Below, in pieces: positions 1 through 7,034 of a stretch of DNA of 64,000 nucleotides. Below the pieces are notes generated by a model. The model made no database searches, had not been told where the DNA came from, and worked only from the letters and a program-made list of their open reading frames with translations. The stretch's first letter is position 1, and each line of letters begins with the position of its first letter. Location of the stretch: the NCBI RefSeq assembly GCF_005517195.1, contig NZ_CP040244.1:6776001-6840000 (forward strand), read 5' to 3'. Source of the stretch: Streptomyces vilmorinianum. Its GTDB lineage: Bacteria; Actinomycetota; Actinomycetes; Streptomycetales; Streptomycetaceae. The translations under genes were made by a program, and so were the position numbers.

Positions 1-247
1 CGGTGAGCATGATGATGCGGGCGCCGGGGTCCGCGGACAGCAGCCGGCGGACGGTCTCCACGCCGCCCAGACCGGGCATGCGTACGTCCATCAGAATCAG
101 GTCCGAGCGGTCCGCGCCCCAGCGGCGGAGGACTTCCTCGCCGTTGGCCGCAGTGGTCACACGCTCCACGCCGGGCACGGTCGCGACCGCGCGGCGGAGC
201 GCCTCTCGGGCAAGCGGGGAGTCGTCGCAGACGAGGACGGATGTCAT
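1..247 (-). CDS. bldM: BldM, atypical response regulator, N-terminal part (cut by window edge)
   Basis: Orphan response regulator needed for aerial development in Streptomyces. The 82 visible residues are the receiver domain: an acidic pocket CDD at residues 7-9, the would-be phospho-acceptor D54 in the motif LMDVRMPG, and the start of the strand ending IIML. The LuxR-type DNA-binding half lies beyond base 1. The start is an ATG preceded by GGAGGG. Identity rests on close recall of the streptomycete BldM sequence and on the divergent neighbour whiD. From the family, BldM acts as a homodimer or with WhiI, and its receiver is thought not to need normal phosphorylation. The C-terminal half cannot be checked here. 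Confidence 0.93.
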   Translation of the reverse strand, partial: MTSVLVCDDSPLAREALRRAVATVPGVERVTTAANGEEVLRRWGADRSDLILMDVRMPGLGGVETVRRLLSADPGARIIMLT

Positions 248-698
248 GGCCGCCCTCCGCAGCTGATGCGCGTCACCTTGAGCCTCCAGGGCTGGTACGT
301 ATCGTCACCTGTGCGGTTGACGCTCTCGGACACCTGCCCGAGCGCTTGTTCCTTCAACCGCCTCCGCACTCTCAACGACGGTCACTCGAAAGAGTTACGG
401 GTCGGACGGCCGCCTTCGGCACTCTATGTGAGGGAGCGAACGCGGAGGAGAGCGCCGCAGGTCATCCGTCCCAACACCGGAACCTATGCCCCATTTAGCG
501 GGTTTTCTTCCCTTTTTGCGGTGTCTGTGGCTAGATTCGCAATGAGTCATATTTACATCTACTTAGACAGTAGTTGTACGGTCGGGTCGAACCCGCGAGA
601 GCGGGTACGCGAGACCCATGGGGGGCGAAGGGCCCCCGAGCATCAGCCATCCACCCGCCCACCTATCCGTTCGACACGGTTTCAAGGGGACAAGCGCA
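248..698. promoter_or_regulatory. bldM-whiD divergent intergenic control region
   Basis: This 451-bp gap between divergent developmental genes holds no credible gene and is AT-richer than its surroundings near 500-580, so it should carry the promoters of both. An imperfect palindrome with arms GTCACC and GTTGAC lies at 304-321, on the bldM side, and is a candidate operator. A G/C-rich inverted stretch lies near 617-640. The whiD end has an AAGGGGA ribosome-binding site. Exact sigma-factor boxes could not be assigned by eye, so no start points are claimed. Confidence 0.6.
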
Positions 699-1034
699 AT
701 GGCAGATTTCTCCCGCCTTCCCGGACCCAACGCCGATCTGTGGGACTGGCAGCTCCTCGCGGCCTGCCGCGGAGTCGACAGTTCCCTGTTCTTCCACCCC
801 GAGGGAGAGCGCGGCGCGGCACGGAGTGCGCGTGAGAACTCGGCGAAAGAGGTCTGCATGCGGTGCCCGGTACGCGCGGAGTGCGCGGCACACGCACTCG
901 CCGTACGGGAGCCCTACGGCGTATGGGGCGGCCTCACCGAGGACGAACGCGAAGAGCTCATGGGACGAGCCCGCAATCGCCTGATCACGGCATCGGCAAC
1001 GGCATCGAGTTCGGCAGGCGTGGGGCGCGCCTGA
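699..1034 (+). CDS. whiD: WhiD, WhiB-like [4Fe-4S] sporulation protein
   Basis: WhiB-like iron-sulphur transcription factor of late sporulation in streptomycetes, 111 residues. The four cluster ligands are C23, C53, C56 and C62, with the CxxC inside VCMRCP. The G[VI]WGG turn follows at about residue 74 (GVWGG), then a basic C-terminal tail. The start at 699 is supported by AAGGGGA eight bases upstream and gives the family N-terminus MADFSRLPGP; an in-frame ATG at 618 has no such support. It is divergent from bldM and ends before a strong hairpin. Wbl proteins usually act by binding region 4 of the principal sigma factor; that is family knowledge. Confidence 0.95.
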   Translation: MADFSRLPGPNADLWDWQLLAACRGVDSSLFFHPEGERGAARSARENSAKEVCMRCPVRAECAAHALAVREPYGVWGGLTEDEREELMGRARNRLITASATASSSAGVGRA

Positions 1035-1112
1035 AGGAACGTTTCTGCTTGTGAGGACGGGGCCGGGACCGCACCCCACCCGGCCCCACGGAGCCGCTCC
1101 GCACGCGGCCCG

Positions 1113-1162
1113 GGGGCGTGCGGCGCGGACGGGCCCGTGTGTGCCCGTCCGCGACATGCCCC
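1113..1162. terminator. Bidirectional terminator between whiD and the LysR gene
   Basis: A perfect 11-bp stem (1124-1134 with 1143-1153, 8-nt loop) is extended by an outer 8-bp stem at 1113-1120 and 1155-1162 with one G-U pair. A second 9-bp hairpin lies at 1059-1087. The convergent arrangement of whiD and the LysR gene suits a two-way terminator. There is no U-tract, as is usual in streptomycetes. Confidence 0.75.
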
Positions 1163-1183
1163 GGGCCTTCCCCGTGAGCGGGC

Positions 1184-2077
1184 CTACGCGCGCGTGGAGG
1201 CGCGCGTCAGCTCGTCCAACGTCGCCGCGACGGCCGGGACCTGGGCCAGGTCCGGCAGCGTGAGGGCGACGATCTCCCGCTCCACGGCCGGCTCCACGGC
1301 CACGGTCCTCGCCCCCTTGGGGCGTACGGACTCGATGGCGAGCTCCGGCAGGACGGCCACGCCGAGGCCGGCGCCCACGAGCCCGACCACCGCCGGGTAG
1401 TCGTCGGTGGCGAAGTCGATACGCGGGGTGAAGCCCGCCTCCTCGCAGACCTCCACCAGCTGACGGCGGCAGCGCGGGCAGCCCGCGATCCAGGACTCGT
1501 CGGCCAGTTCGGCGATGCCCACCGACTCGGCGTCGGCCAGCCGGTGCGCCTCCGGCACCAGGCCGACCAGGCGATCGGCGAGCAGGGGACGCACGACGAG
1601 GTCGTCCCACTCGGCCGGTCCCGCCCCGTAACGGAACGCCAGGGCCACGTCGCAGTCGCCCTCGCGCAGCATCTCCACCGAGCGCGGCGGCTCGGCCTCC
1701 ACCAGCGAGACCCGGGTGCCCGGGTGCGCGGCGCGCAGGGCGGCGAGGGCCGTGGGGACCAGGGTGGAGCTGCCGCTGGGGAAGGAGACAAGGCGGACGC
1801 GGCCGGCGCGCAGCCCCGCGATGGCGGCCACCTCCTCCTCGGCGGCCGTGAGCCCGGCGAGGATGCCCGAGGCGTGCCGGACGAGGGCCTCGCCCGCCTG
1901 GGTGAGGCGCATCTCGCGGCCGGTCCGGATCAGCAGGGGTGTTCCGGCGGAGGATTCGAGCGCCTTCATCTGCTGGCTCACCGCGGGCTGGGTGCAGCCG
2001 AGTTCGCGCGCGGCGGCGGAGAAGGAGCCGGTCGCGGCGACGGCGCGCAGGACGCGGAGATGGCGGGCCTCGATCAT
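1184..2077 (-). CDS. LysR-family transcriptional regulator
   Basis: LysR-type regulator of 297 residues. The N-terminal winged helix-turn-helix occupies roughly residues 3-60 (GSFSAAARELGCTQPAVSQQ) and is followed by a two-lobed substrate-binding domain. The effector is unknown. I chose the ATG at 2077 because it gives the usual LysR N-terminus; no Shine-Dalgarno is visible, and a TATGCT box ends six bases upstream, which suggests a leaderless transcript. It is divergent from the MOSC gene, and LysR proteins often control the divergent neighbour, so that gene is the first candidate target. Confidence 0.9.
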   Translation of the reverse strand: MIEARHLRVLRAVAATGSFSAAARELGCTQPAVSQQMKALESSAGTPLLIRTGREMRLTQAGEALVRHASGILAGLTAAEEEVAAIAGLRAGRVRLVSFPSGSSTLVPTALAALRAAHPGTRVSLVEAEPPRSVEMLREGDCDVALAFRYGAGPAEWDDLVVRPLLADRLVGLVPEAHRLADAESVGIAELADESWIAGCPRCRRQLVEVCEEAGFTPRIDFATDDYPAVVGLVGAGLGVAVLPELAIESVRPKGARTVAVEPAVEREIVALTLPDLAQVPAVAATLDELTRASTRA

Positions 2078-2083
2078 AGGCCG

Positions 2084-2114
2084 AGCATAAGCGAGGCTTG
2101 GGCATCGCGGCCAA
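2084..2114 (-). promoter_or_regulatory. Possible leaderless promoter of the LysR gene
   Basis: On the minus strand TTGGCC (2109-2114) and TATGCT (2084-2089) are 19 bp apart, and TATGCT ends six bases before the ATG at 2077. This is the geometry of leaderless streptomycete genes. It is inferred from spacing only. Confidence 0.45.
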
Positions 2115-2120
2115 TATTCA

Positions 2121-2150
2121 TTCACGGCTTTGAGAACGGTCGCCTAGGGT
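2121..2150 (+). promoter_or_regulatory. Possible leaderless promoter of the MOSC gene
   Basis: TTCACG (2121-2126) and TAGGGT (2145-2150) are 18 bp apart, and TAGGGT ends six bases before the ATG at 2157. No ribosome-binding site precedes that ATG. It lies almost back to back with the LysR promoter, so one bound LysR dimer could affect both. Confidence 0.45.
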
Positions 2151-2156
2151 GCCCTT

Positions 2157-2834
2157 ATGAAGTTGCTGAGCGTGAATGCCGGACGGGCCAAGTCCGCGGA
2201 GTACACCGACGCCCCCTCGGGGACGACGGGCATCGACAAGCGTCCCGTCGAGGGGCCGGTACGGGTCGAGGCGCCGGGCCCGCGTGGCGTCGGGGCGAGC
2301 GGGGTCGCGGGGGACGCGGTGTGCGACCTGCGTTTCCACGGCGGCGACGACCGCGCCGTGTACGCCTTCGCCCGCGAGGACATGGACCTCTGGGAGCGCG
2401 AGCTGGGCCGGACGCTGTCCAACGGCTCCTTCGGCGAGAACCTCACCACCCTCGGGCTCGACGTGAACGGCGCCCTGATCGGCGAGCGTTGGCGGGTCGG
2501 CGAGGACGTGGTCGTGGAGGTGACCGGCAGCCGTATCCCGTGCCGTACCTTCGCCGGCTTCGTCGAGGAGAAGGGCTGGGTCCGCCGCTTCACCCAGTCG
2601 ACGGCGGGCCCGGGCGCGCTGCTGCGGGTGATCGAGCCGGGTGAGCTCAAGGCCGGCGACCCTGTGACGGTGGTACACCGGCCGGAGCACGACATCACGG
2701 TCGCGCTGCTGCACCGGGCCTCGACCACGGAGCGCACGCTTCTGCCGAGCACCCTGGTCGCGGCCGAGTGGATGGAGTCGGGCCTGCTGGACCTCGCCCG
2801 CACGTACACGGAGAAGTACGGCACCGGCGCCTAG
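2157..2834 (+). CDS. MOSC-domain protein
   Basis: MOSC (molybdenum cofactor sulfurase C-terminal) domain protein of the stand-alone YiiM-like type, 225 residues. Visible marks are the N-terminal strand KLLSVNAG, the segment CDLRFHGGDDRAVYAF typical of YiiM-like proteins, SFGENLTT, and the expected Cys in RIPCRTF near residue 130. YiiM in Escherichia coli takes part in reducing N-hydroxylated bases by a Moco enzyme; whether this copy does so is not shown. The ATG at 2157 appears leaderless. It stands alone, divergent from a LysR regulator. Confidence 0.9.
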   Translation: MKLLSVNAGRAKSAEYTDAPSGTTGIDKRPVEGPVRVEAPGPRGVGASGVAGDAVCDLRFHGGDDRAVYAFAREDMDLWERELGRTLSNGSFGENLTTLGLDVNGALIGERWRVGEDVVVEVTGSRIPCRTFAGFVEEKGWVRRFTQSTAGPGALLRVIEPGELKAGDPVTVVHRPEHDITVALLHRASTTERTLLPSTLVAAEWMESGLLDLARTYTEKYGTGA

Positions 2835-2882
2835 GCCCGCTGCTCGCCGCCCGCTGCTCGCCGCCCGCCGCCCGCCGCCCGC
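2835..2882. repeat. GC-rich tandem repeat after the MOSC gene
   Basis: Two exact 14-bp units (2835-2848 and 2849-2862, GCCCGCTGCTCGCC) are followed by three shorter GCCCGCC-like units to 2882. The array starts directly after the MOSC stop codon. It is probably slippage-generated and has no evident coding role. Confidence 0.8.
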
Positions 2883-2988
2883 AGTCGGGTATGGGGGAAG
2901 ACCCCGAGGGCGGATCAGGGTCGGTTCGGGGCCGGTCCAGGGACCGTCCCCGATGTGTGCGCCGGGGGCGGGACGCGACGCTGTTCGC

Positions 2989-4503
2989 ATGTCTCGCCTC
3001 AAGCGCGTCCTCATCGTTCTCGGGTCGGTCGCCGCGGTACTGATCGCGGCGATCGGCGGTGGTTTCCTGTGGCTCTACGCGGACGCGAAGGTGTCCACGG
3101 CCGGTTCGACGGAGTTCACCCGCGAGCTGGCGATACCCCCGCTCGCGCAGTCGACCGTGCGAGCGGACGGAACCCGGGTCTTCGACCTCACCATGCGCGC
3201 CGGCCGGAAGGAGTTCGAGCCCGGCAAGCAGACGCCCACCTGGGGCTTCAACGGCGACTATCTGGGCCCCACGCTCCGCGCCGAGCGCGGGGAGAAGGTC
3301 GCGGTCCGCATCAAGAACACGCTCGACGAGGCCTCGACCGTGCACTGGCACGGGATGCACCTGCCCGCGAAGATGGACGGCGGACCGCACCAGATGGTGG
3401 CCCCGGGCGGCAGTTGGACCCCGAACTGGACGGTGGACCAGCCGGCATCCACGCTCTGGTACCACCCGCATCCGCACGGGGCGACGGAGAAACACGTCCA
3501 GCGTGGTCTGGCCGGGATGTTCCTGCTCGACGACGCCCGCTCGAAGGGGCTGGCGCTGCCCAGGACGTACGGCGTCGACGATCTGCCGGTCGTCGTCCAG
3601 GACGTGAAGTTCGACGGGGCGACGTTCGACCACGGGCACGGCCTGATGGCGAGCGTCGGATTCCTCGGCGACCGGACGATGGTCAACGGCACGCCGGACC
3701 CGTACAAGCAGGTGGGCGACGAGCGGATACGGCTGCGGCTCCTCAACGCCTCCACCGCGCGGGTCTACACCTTCGGCTTCGACGACGACCGGCGGTTCGC
3801 GCTGATCGGGACCGACGGCGGGCTGCTCGAGCGGCCGGCGTCGATGGACCGGGTCCGGCTGTCGCCCGGCGAGCGCGCCGAGATCGTGGTGACGATGAAG
3901 CCGGGCGAGCGGACCGTGCTGCGCTCCTATCCCCTGGACGCCGGCCTGGACTTCTGGAACCAGCGGTTCAGCGGCGGTGACGACTCCTTCGACGTGCTCC
4001 AGCTGCGGGCCGCCGCGACCCTGCGGCCGTCGCCCGACGTTCCGGCGCGGCTCGGCGAGCTGGAGGTGCCCGACGGCAAGGACACGGTGCGCGGTCGCCA
4101 CTTCGACCTGCGGATGAGCGGCATCAACGGGCGGTCGATGGAGATGAGCCGAATAGACGAGACCGTCACCCGGGGCACCTCCGAGACCTGGACGGTGCGC
4201 AACGACAACGGTATGCCGCACAACTTCCACGTCCACGACGTGCAGTTCCGGGTCCTGGAGGTCGACGGCGAGAAGCCGCCGGCGGAGCTGCTCGGCGCCA
4301 AGGACACGGTGTACCTGCCGTCGGGCACGACGATGAAGCTCGCGATGCGGTTCGACGGGCCGGCCGATCCTGACACTCCGTACATGTACCACTGCCATCT
4401 GCTCTACCACGAGGACGCCGGGATGATGGGGCAGTTCGTGGTCGTGGAGAAGGGGCAGCAGGCGGGGAAGGTCCGTACGCCGCACGCTCACGCGTGGCAC
4501 TAA
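2989..4503 (+). CDS. Membrane-anchored multicopper oxidase
   Basis: Three-domain multicopper oxidase of the CueO/bilirubin-oxidase type, 504 residues. All four copper motifs are present: HWHGMH near residue 119, WYHPHPHG near 157, HNFHVHD near 410 and YHCHLLYHEDAGMMGQ near 466, the last holding the Cys-His type 1 ligands. Such enzymes oxidise Cu(I) or phenolic substrates and reduce oxygen to water outside the membrane. The N-terminus has one hydrophobic segment (about 7-29) but no twin-arginine motif in this start, unlike most relatives. The ATG at 2989 was chosen because it directly precedes that segment; a more upstream start is possible. The next gene starts two to eleven bases after its stop. 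Confidence 0.92.
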   Translation: MSRLKRVLIVLGSVAAVLIAAIGGGFLWLYADAKVSTAGSTEFTRELAIPPLAQSTVRADGTRVFDLTMRAGRKEFEPGKQTPTWGFNGDYLGPTLRAERGEKVAVRIKNTLDEASTVHWHGMHLPAKMDGGPHQMVAPGGSWTPNWTVDQPASTLWYHPHPHGATEKHVQRGLAGMFLLDDARSKGLALPRTYGVDDLPVVVQDVKFDGATFDHGHGLMASVGFLGDRTMVNGTPDPYKQVGDERIRLRLLNASTARVYTFGFDDDRRFALIGTDGGLLERPASMDRVRLSPGERAEIVVTMKPGERTVLRSYPLDAGLDFWNQRFSGGDDSFDVLQLRAAATLRPSPDVPARLGELEVPDGKDTVRGRHFDLRMSGINGRSMEMSRIDETVTRGTSETWTVRNDNGMPHNFHVHDVQFRVLEVDGEKPPAELLGAKDTVYLPSGTTMKLAMRFDGPADPDTPYMYHCHLLYHEDAGMMGQFVVVEKGQQAGKVRTPHAHAWH

Positions 4504-4513
4504 CGTGCCGCGT

Positions 4514-5287
4514 ATGACGACTGCATTGATTACGGGCGCGACGGCGGGGATCGGGGCCGCCTTCGCGCGGAAGCTGGCGGCGGACGGGCACGATGTCGTG
4601 CTCGTGGCCCGCGATGTGAAGAGACTGCGGGAGCAGGCGACCGAGCTGCACGACCGGCACGGCATCGAGGCCGAGGTACTGGCGGCGGATCTGTCGGAGG
4701 AGAAGGGGATCGCGGCCGTGGAGGCCCGGCTCTCCGATCCGCGGCAGCCGGTGGACCTGCTGGTGAACAACGCCGGTTTCGGCAACAAGGGCCGGTTCCT
4801 GGAAGTGTCCATGGCCGACGAGTTGAAGATGCTGACGGTGCACTGCGAGGCGGTGCTCCGGCTGACGTCGGCGGCGGCGGCTTCCATGCGCACGCGGGGC
4901 CGGGGAGGGGTGGTGAACGTGGCCTCGGTGGCAGCGTTCGTGCCGCGGGGCACGTACGGGGCGTCGAAGGCGTGGGTGGTGCAGTTCACGCAGGGTGCGG
5001 CCCGGGATCTGGCGGGCACCGGGGTGCGGCTGATGGCGCTGTGCCCGGGCTTCGTCCGGACGGAGTTCCACGAGCGGGCCGGGATGGGGACGGACAACAT
5101 CCCGGGCTGGATGTGGCTCGACGCGGACAAGCTGGTGGCCGCCGCCCTGAGCGACCTGGCGCGGGGGAAGTCGCTGTCCATCCCCGACCCGCGCTACAAG
5201 GCGCTGATGGGCGTGGTGAAGCTGGCGCCTCGCGGCCTGCTCGGAGGGGTGTCCTCCAAGGCAGGCCGCAAGTACGGCCCGAAGTGA
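4514..5287 (+). CDS. Short-chain dehydrogenase/reductase
   Basis: NAD(P)-dependent classical short-chain dehydrogenase, 257 residues. Visible are the cofactor loop TGATAGIG (7-14), NNAG near 89, the catalytic Ser in NVASVAAF and the YGASK catalytic pair near 148-152, then PGFVRTEF after the active site. The substrate is not predictable. Translation may be coupled to the oxidase gene: a GTG at 4505 lies two bases after its stop and the ATG at 4514 is in the same frame. I took the ATG, which gives MTTALITG, the normal SDR start. The IS element begins 13 bases after the stop. Confidence 0.9.
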   Translation: MTTALITGATAGIGAAFARKLAADGHDVVLVARDVKRLREQATELHDRHGIEAEVLAADLSEEKGIAAVEARLSDPRQPVDLLVNNAGFGNKGRFLEVSMADELKMLTVHCEAVLRLTSAAAASMRTRGRGGVVNVASVAAFVPRGTYGASKAWVVQFTQGAARDLAGTGVRLMALCPGFVRTEFHERAGMGTDNIPGWMWLDADKLVAAALSDLARGKSLSIPDPRYKALMGVVKLAPRGLLGGVSSKAGRKYGPK

Positions 5288-5358
5288 CGGGTGGGCGGGG
5301 CTAGGCCGTGTTTTAGATCGGGGTTCCGGTCCACGCCTCACGCCGTGATGATCACGGT

Positions 5359-6228
5359 GTGGGGCGTGGAGATCTTTCTGATGAGCAGTGGTCGGTGCTG
5401 GAGTCGGTGCTGCCCTCGGCGGGTGTGAGCCGTAGGTCCGGGAACCGACGGCGGTTGATCAATGGGGTTCGGTGGCGGGTTCGGACGGGTGTTCCGTGGC
5501 GGGACCTGCCGCGTGAGTACGGGCCCTGGCAGACCGTGTATGGGCTGTTTCGCCGATGGCAGCGCGAGGGCGTCTGGGCCCGGATTCTCACCTTCTTGCA
5601 GGCGAGGGCCGATGCGGCCGGGCTGATCACGTGGGAGGTGAATGTCGACTCGACGGTCTGCCGGGCCCATCAGCATGCTGCTGGTGCCCGCCGGGACGGG
5701 GCCGGGCAGAAGGAGCCCCCGGGAGGGGTCGGGACCGAGCCGGAGGATCACGGGCTGGGCCGGTCGCGGGGCGGGTTCTCCACGAAGATCCATCTGGCGT
5801 GCGAGCAGGGCCAGAAGCCGTTGTCGTTGTTGGTCACGGCAGGCCAGCGGGGTGACAGCCCGCAGTTCGAGCCGGTCCTCGAAGCGATCCGGGTACCCAA
5901 GCCGGGTGGTGGTCGTCCCAGGCGCAGGCCGCTGCGGGTGCGTGGTGACAAGGCGTACTCCTCGCGCGCCAACCGTGCCTACCTGCGCAGACGCGGGATC
6001 CGCTGCACCATCGCGGAGCCGGCCGACCAGGTCCGCAATCGCAAGCGCCGTGGCCGCTTCGGTGGCCGGCCGCCGGCCTTCGACGGGGAGGACTACAAGG
6101 CCCGCCACGCGGTCGAGTGCGGGATCAGCCGCCTCAAGCAGCACCGGGCTGTTGCGACCCGGTATGACAAGCTCGCCGTCCGGTTCGAGGCGACCGTCCA
6201 GATAGCGGCGATCCATCAGTGGCTGTGA
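5359..6228 (+). CDS. IS5-family transposase
   Basis: DDE transposase of 289 residues. The N-terminal IS5-type domain begins DLSDEQWSVLESVLP and contains RWRVRTGVPWRDLP and the WQTVYGLFRRW segment. The probable catalytic triad is D97 (NVDST), D197 (RGDKAY) and E253 (AVECGISRLK). The reading frame is single and uninterrupted; no programmed frameshift is needed. The GTG at 5359 is used because no upstream in-frame start exists; the ribosome-binding site is weak. It lies 54 bp inside the left end of the element and is followed 71 bp later by the passenger gene. Confidence 0.93.
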   Translation: MGRGDLSDEQWSVLESVLPSAGVSRRSGNRRRLINGVRWRVRTGVPWRDLPREYGPWQTVYGLFRRWQREGVWARILTFLQARADAAGLITWEVNVDSTVCRAHQHAAGARRDGAGQKEPPGGVGTEPEDHGLGRSRGGFSTKIHLACEQGQKPLSLLVTAGQRGDSPQFEPVLEAIRVPKPGGGRPRRRPLRVRGDKAYSSRANRAYLRRRGIRCTIAEPADQVRNRKRRGRFGGRPPAFDGEDYKARHAVECGISRLKQHRAVATRYDKLAVRFEATVQIAAIHQWL

Positions 6229-6299
6229 ACCAGCCGCCGCCCGCGCGGTCGTGCCATGCTGATCACGGCATTGGGCAGCACATCATTGGGGAGGGTTCA

Positions 6300-6608
6300 G
6301 TGGCCGCCAGGTACTACTGCGCCGACAGCGAGAACGGCGACCACGTCGACGACCCGTCCGAGGACACCCTGTTCATGCTGATCAGTGACCTGAACGACTC
6401 GGACAACACGTTCGTCGTGATCCAACCCGACCAGGACGACCCCGTCTGGTTCGCCTCCGTCGCCGTCCTGGACGAGGGCGGATACGAGGTCGTCCGCCGC
6501 GACACCACCCGCCGCGAACACGACGTCACCGTCGAGGCAGACACCGACCGCATCGCGGGCGACCTCACCAAGTGGCTGGCCGCCCGCGCTTCCCAAAACA
6601 CGGCCTAG
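6300..6608 (+). CDS. Small acidic IS passenger protein, possibly Imm1-like
   Basis: 102-residue, strongly acidic protein encoded between the transposase and the right end of the IS. The GTG at 6300 follows a clear GGGGAGGG site. The core (TLFMLISDLNDSDNTFVVIQ, then WFASVAVLDEGGYEVVRRD and a helical end DLTKWLAAR) resembles in layout the Imm1 family of polymorphic-toxin immunity proteins; that likeness is from memory and weak. No signal peptide, membrane segment or catalytic motif is seen. The codons ACG-GCC come from the element and the stop TAG lies in the CTAG target duplication. Function is unknown: immunity-like, regulatory or host-adaptive roles are all possible. Confidence 0.75.
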   Translation: MAARYYCADSENGDHVDDPSEDTLFMLISDLNDSDNTFVVIQPDQDDPVWFASVAVLDEGGYEVVRRDTTRREHDVTVEADTDRIAGDLTKWLAARASQNTA

Positions 6609-6996
6609 TCGACGTCCGCCCCGACTCCCTCGTACGCCCCGATGATGGGAAGCGACGTCGCCGACACGTCGTTTCCGAACCAGTCCTTGCCGCCGTTGTC
6701 CGTGATCAGGGTTCCGGCGGAAAGGGCCAGGGAGCCGGTGGAGAGCCTGAAGTCGGGGCGGAGCAGCGGGTCGGCGTGATGCCGCCGGGGTTGGGGCGGG
6801 TCATGTCGACGCCGTGGAAGAGGTTGTGGGAGAAGCTCAGGCCGGGTGGTGGCGGAGCTGCCGGCGTCGTCCTGGACGAGGTGGGCGGGGACCACCGTCC
6901 GGTTCACGAAGGTGTTGTTGTAGATCTGCGTGTTGAGGATCGGGCCCCAGCAGTTCTGGACGAGGCGGGCGCCGTCGTCGCGGCTGTAGTTGTACG
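6605..6996 (-). pseudogene. Remnant of a secreted right-handed beta-helix protein
   Basis: About 130 codons of the C-terminal part of a parallel beta-helix (pectate-lyase-like) protein. In one frame one reads GPILNTQIYNNTFVNRTVVP, the next part (FSHNLFHGVDMTRPNPGG) is readable only one frame over, and the end (DPLLRPDFRLSTGSLAL, then GGKDWFGNDV and PIIGAYEG) returns to the first frame. Two frame changes, near 6830-6850 and near 6775, and no N-terminal half mark it as decayed, unless they are sequencing errors. Its TAG stop is formed by the CTAG next to the IS, so the element sits exactly at the gene's end. Confidence 0.72.
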
Positions 6997-7034
6997 GGGG
7001 TGGGCGGTGGCGAGGGCGTACGGACGGCGGTTTC

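Larger units (their letters stand above)
5301..6608 (+). mobile_element. Complete IS5-family insertion sequence with passenger gene and CTAG target duplication
   Basis: Perfect 10-bp terminal inverted repeats GCCGTGTTTT are seen at 5305-5314 and, inverted, at 6595-6604. Each end is bordered by CTAG (5301-5304 and 6605-6608), which fits the YTAR target of the IS5 subgroup; a 2-bp TA duplication with an 11-bp repeat would be the alternative reading. The element proper is 1300 bp. It encodes an intact DDE transposase and then a 102-residue passenger whose stop codon falls in the right CTAG. The motif TGATCACGG recurs upstream of both genes (5349-5357 and 6260-6268). Intact ends and an undamaged transposase suggest recent insertion. 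Confidence 0.88.

Noticed and set aside
5305..6604. Composite transposon or integron-like cassette
   Set aside because: Only one pair of terminal repeats, one transposase and one short passenger are present; no resistance gene, integrase or attachment site is seen.
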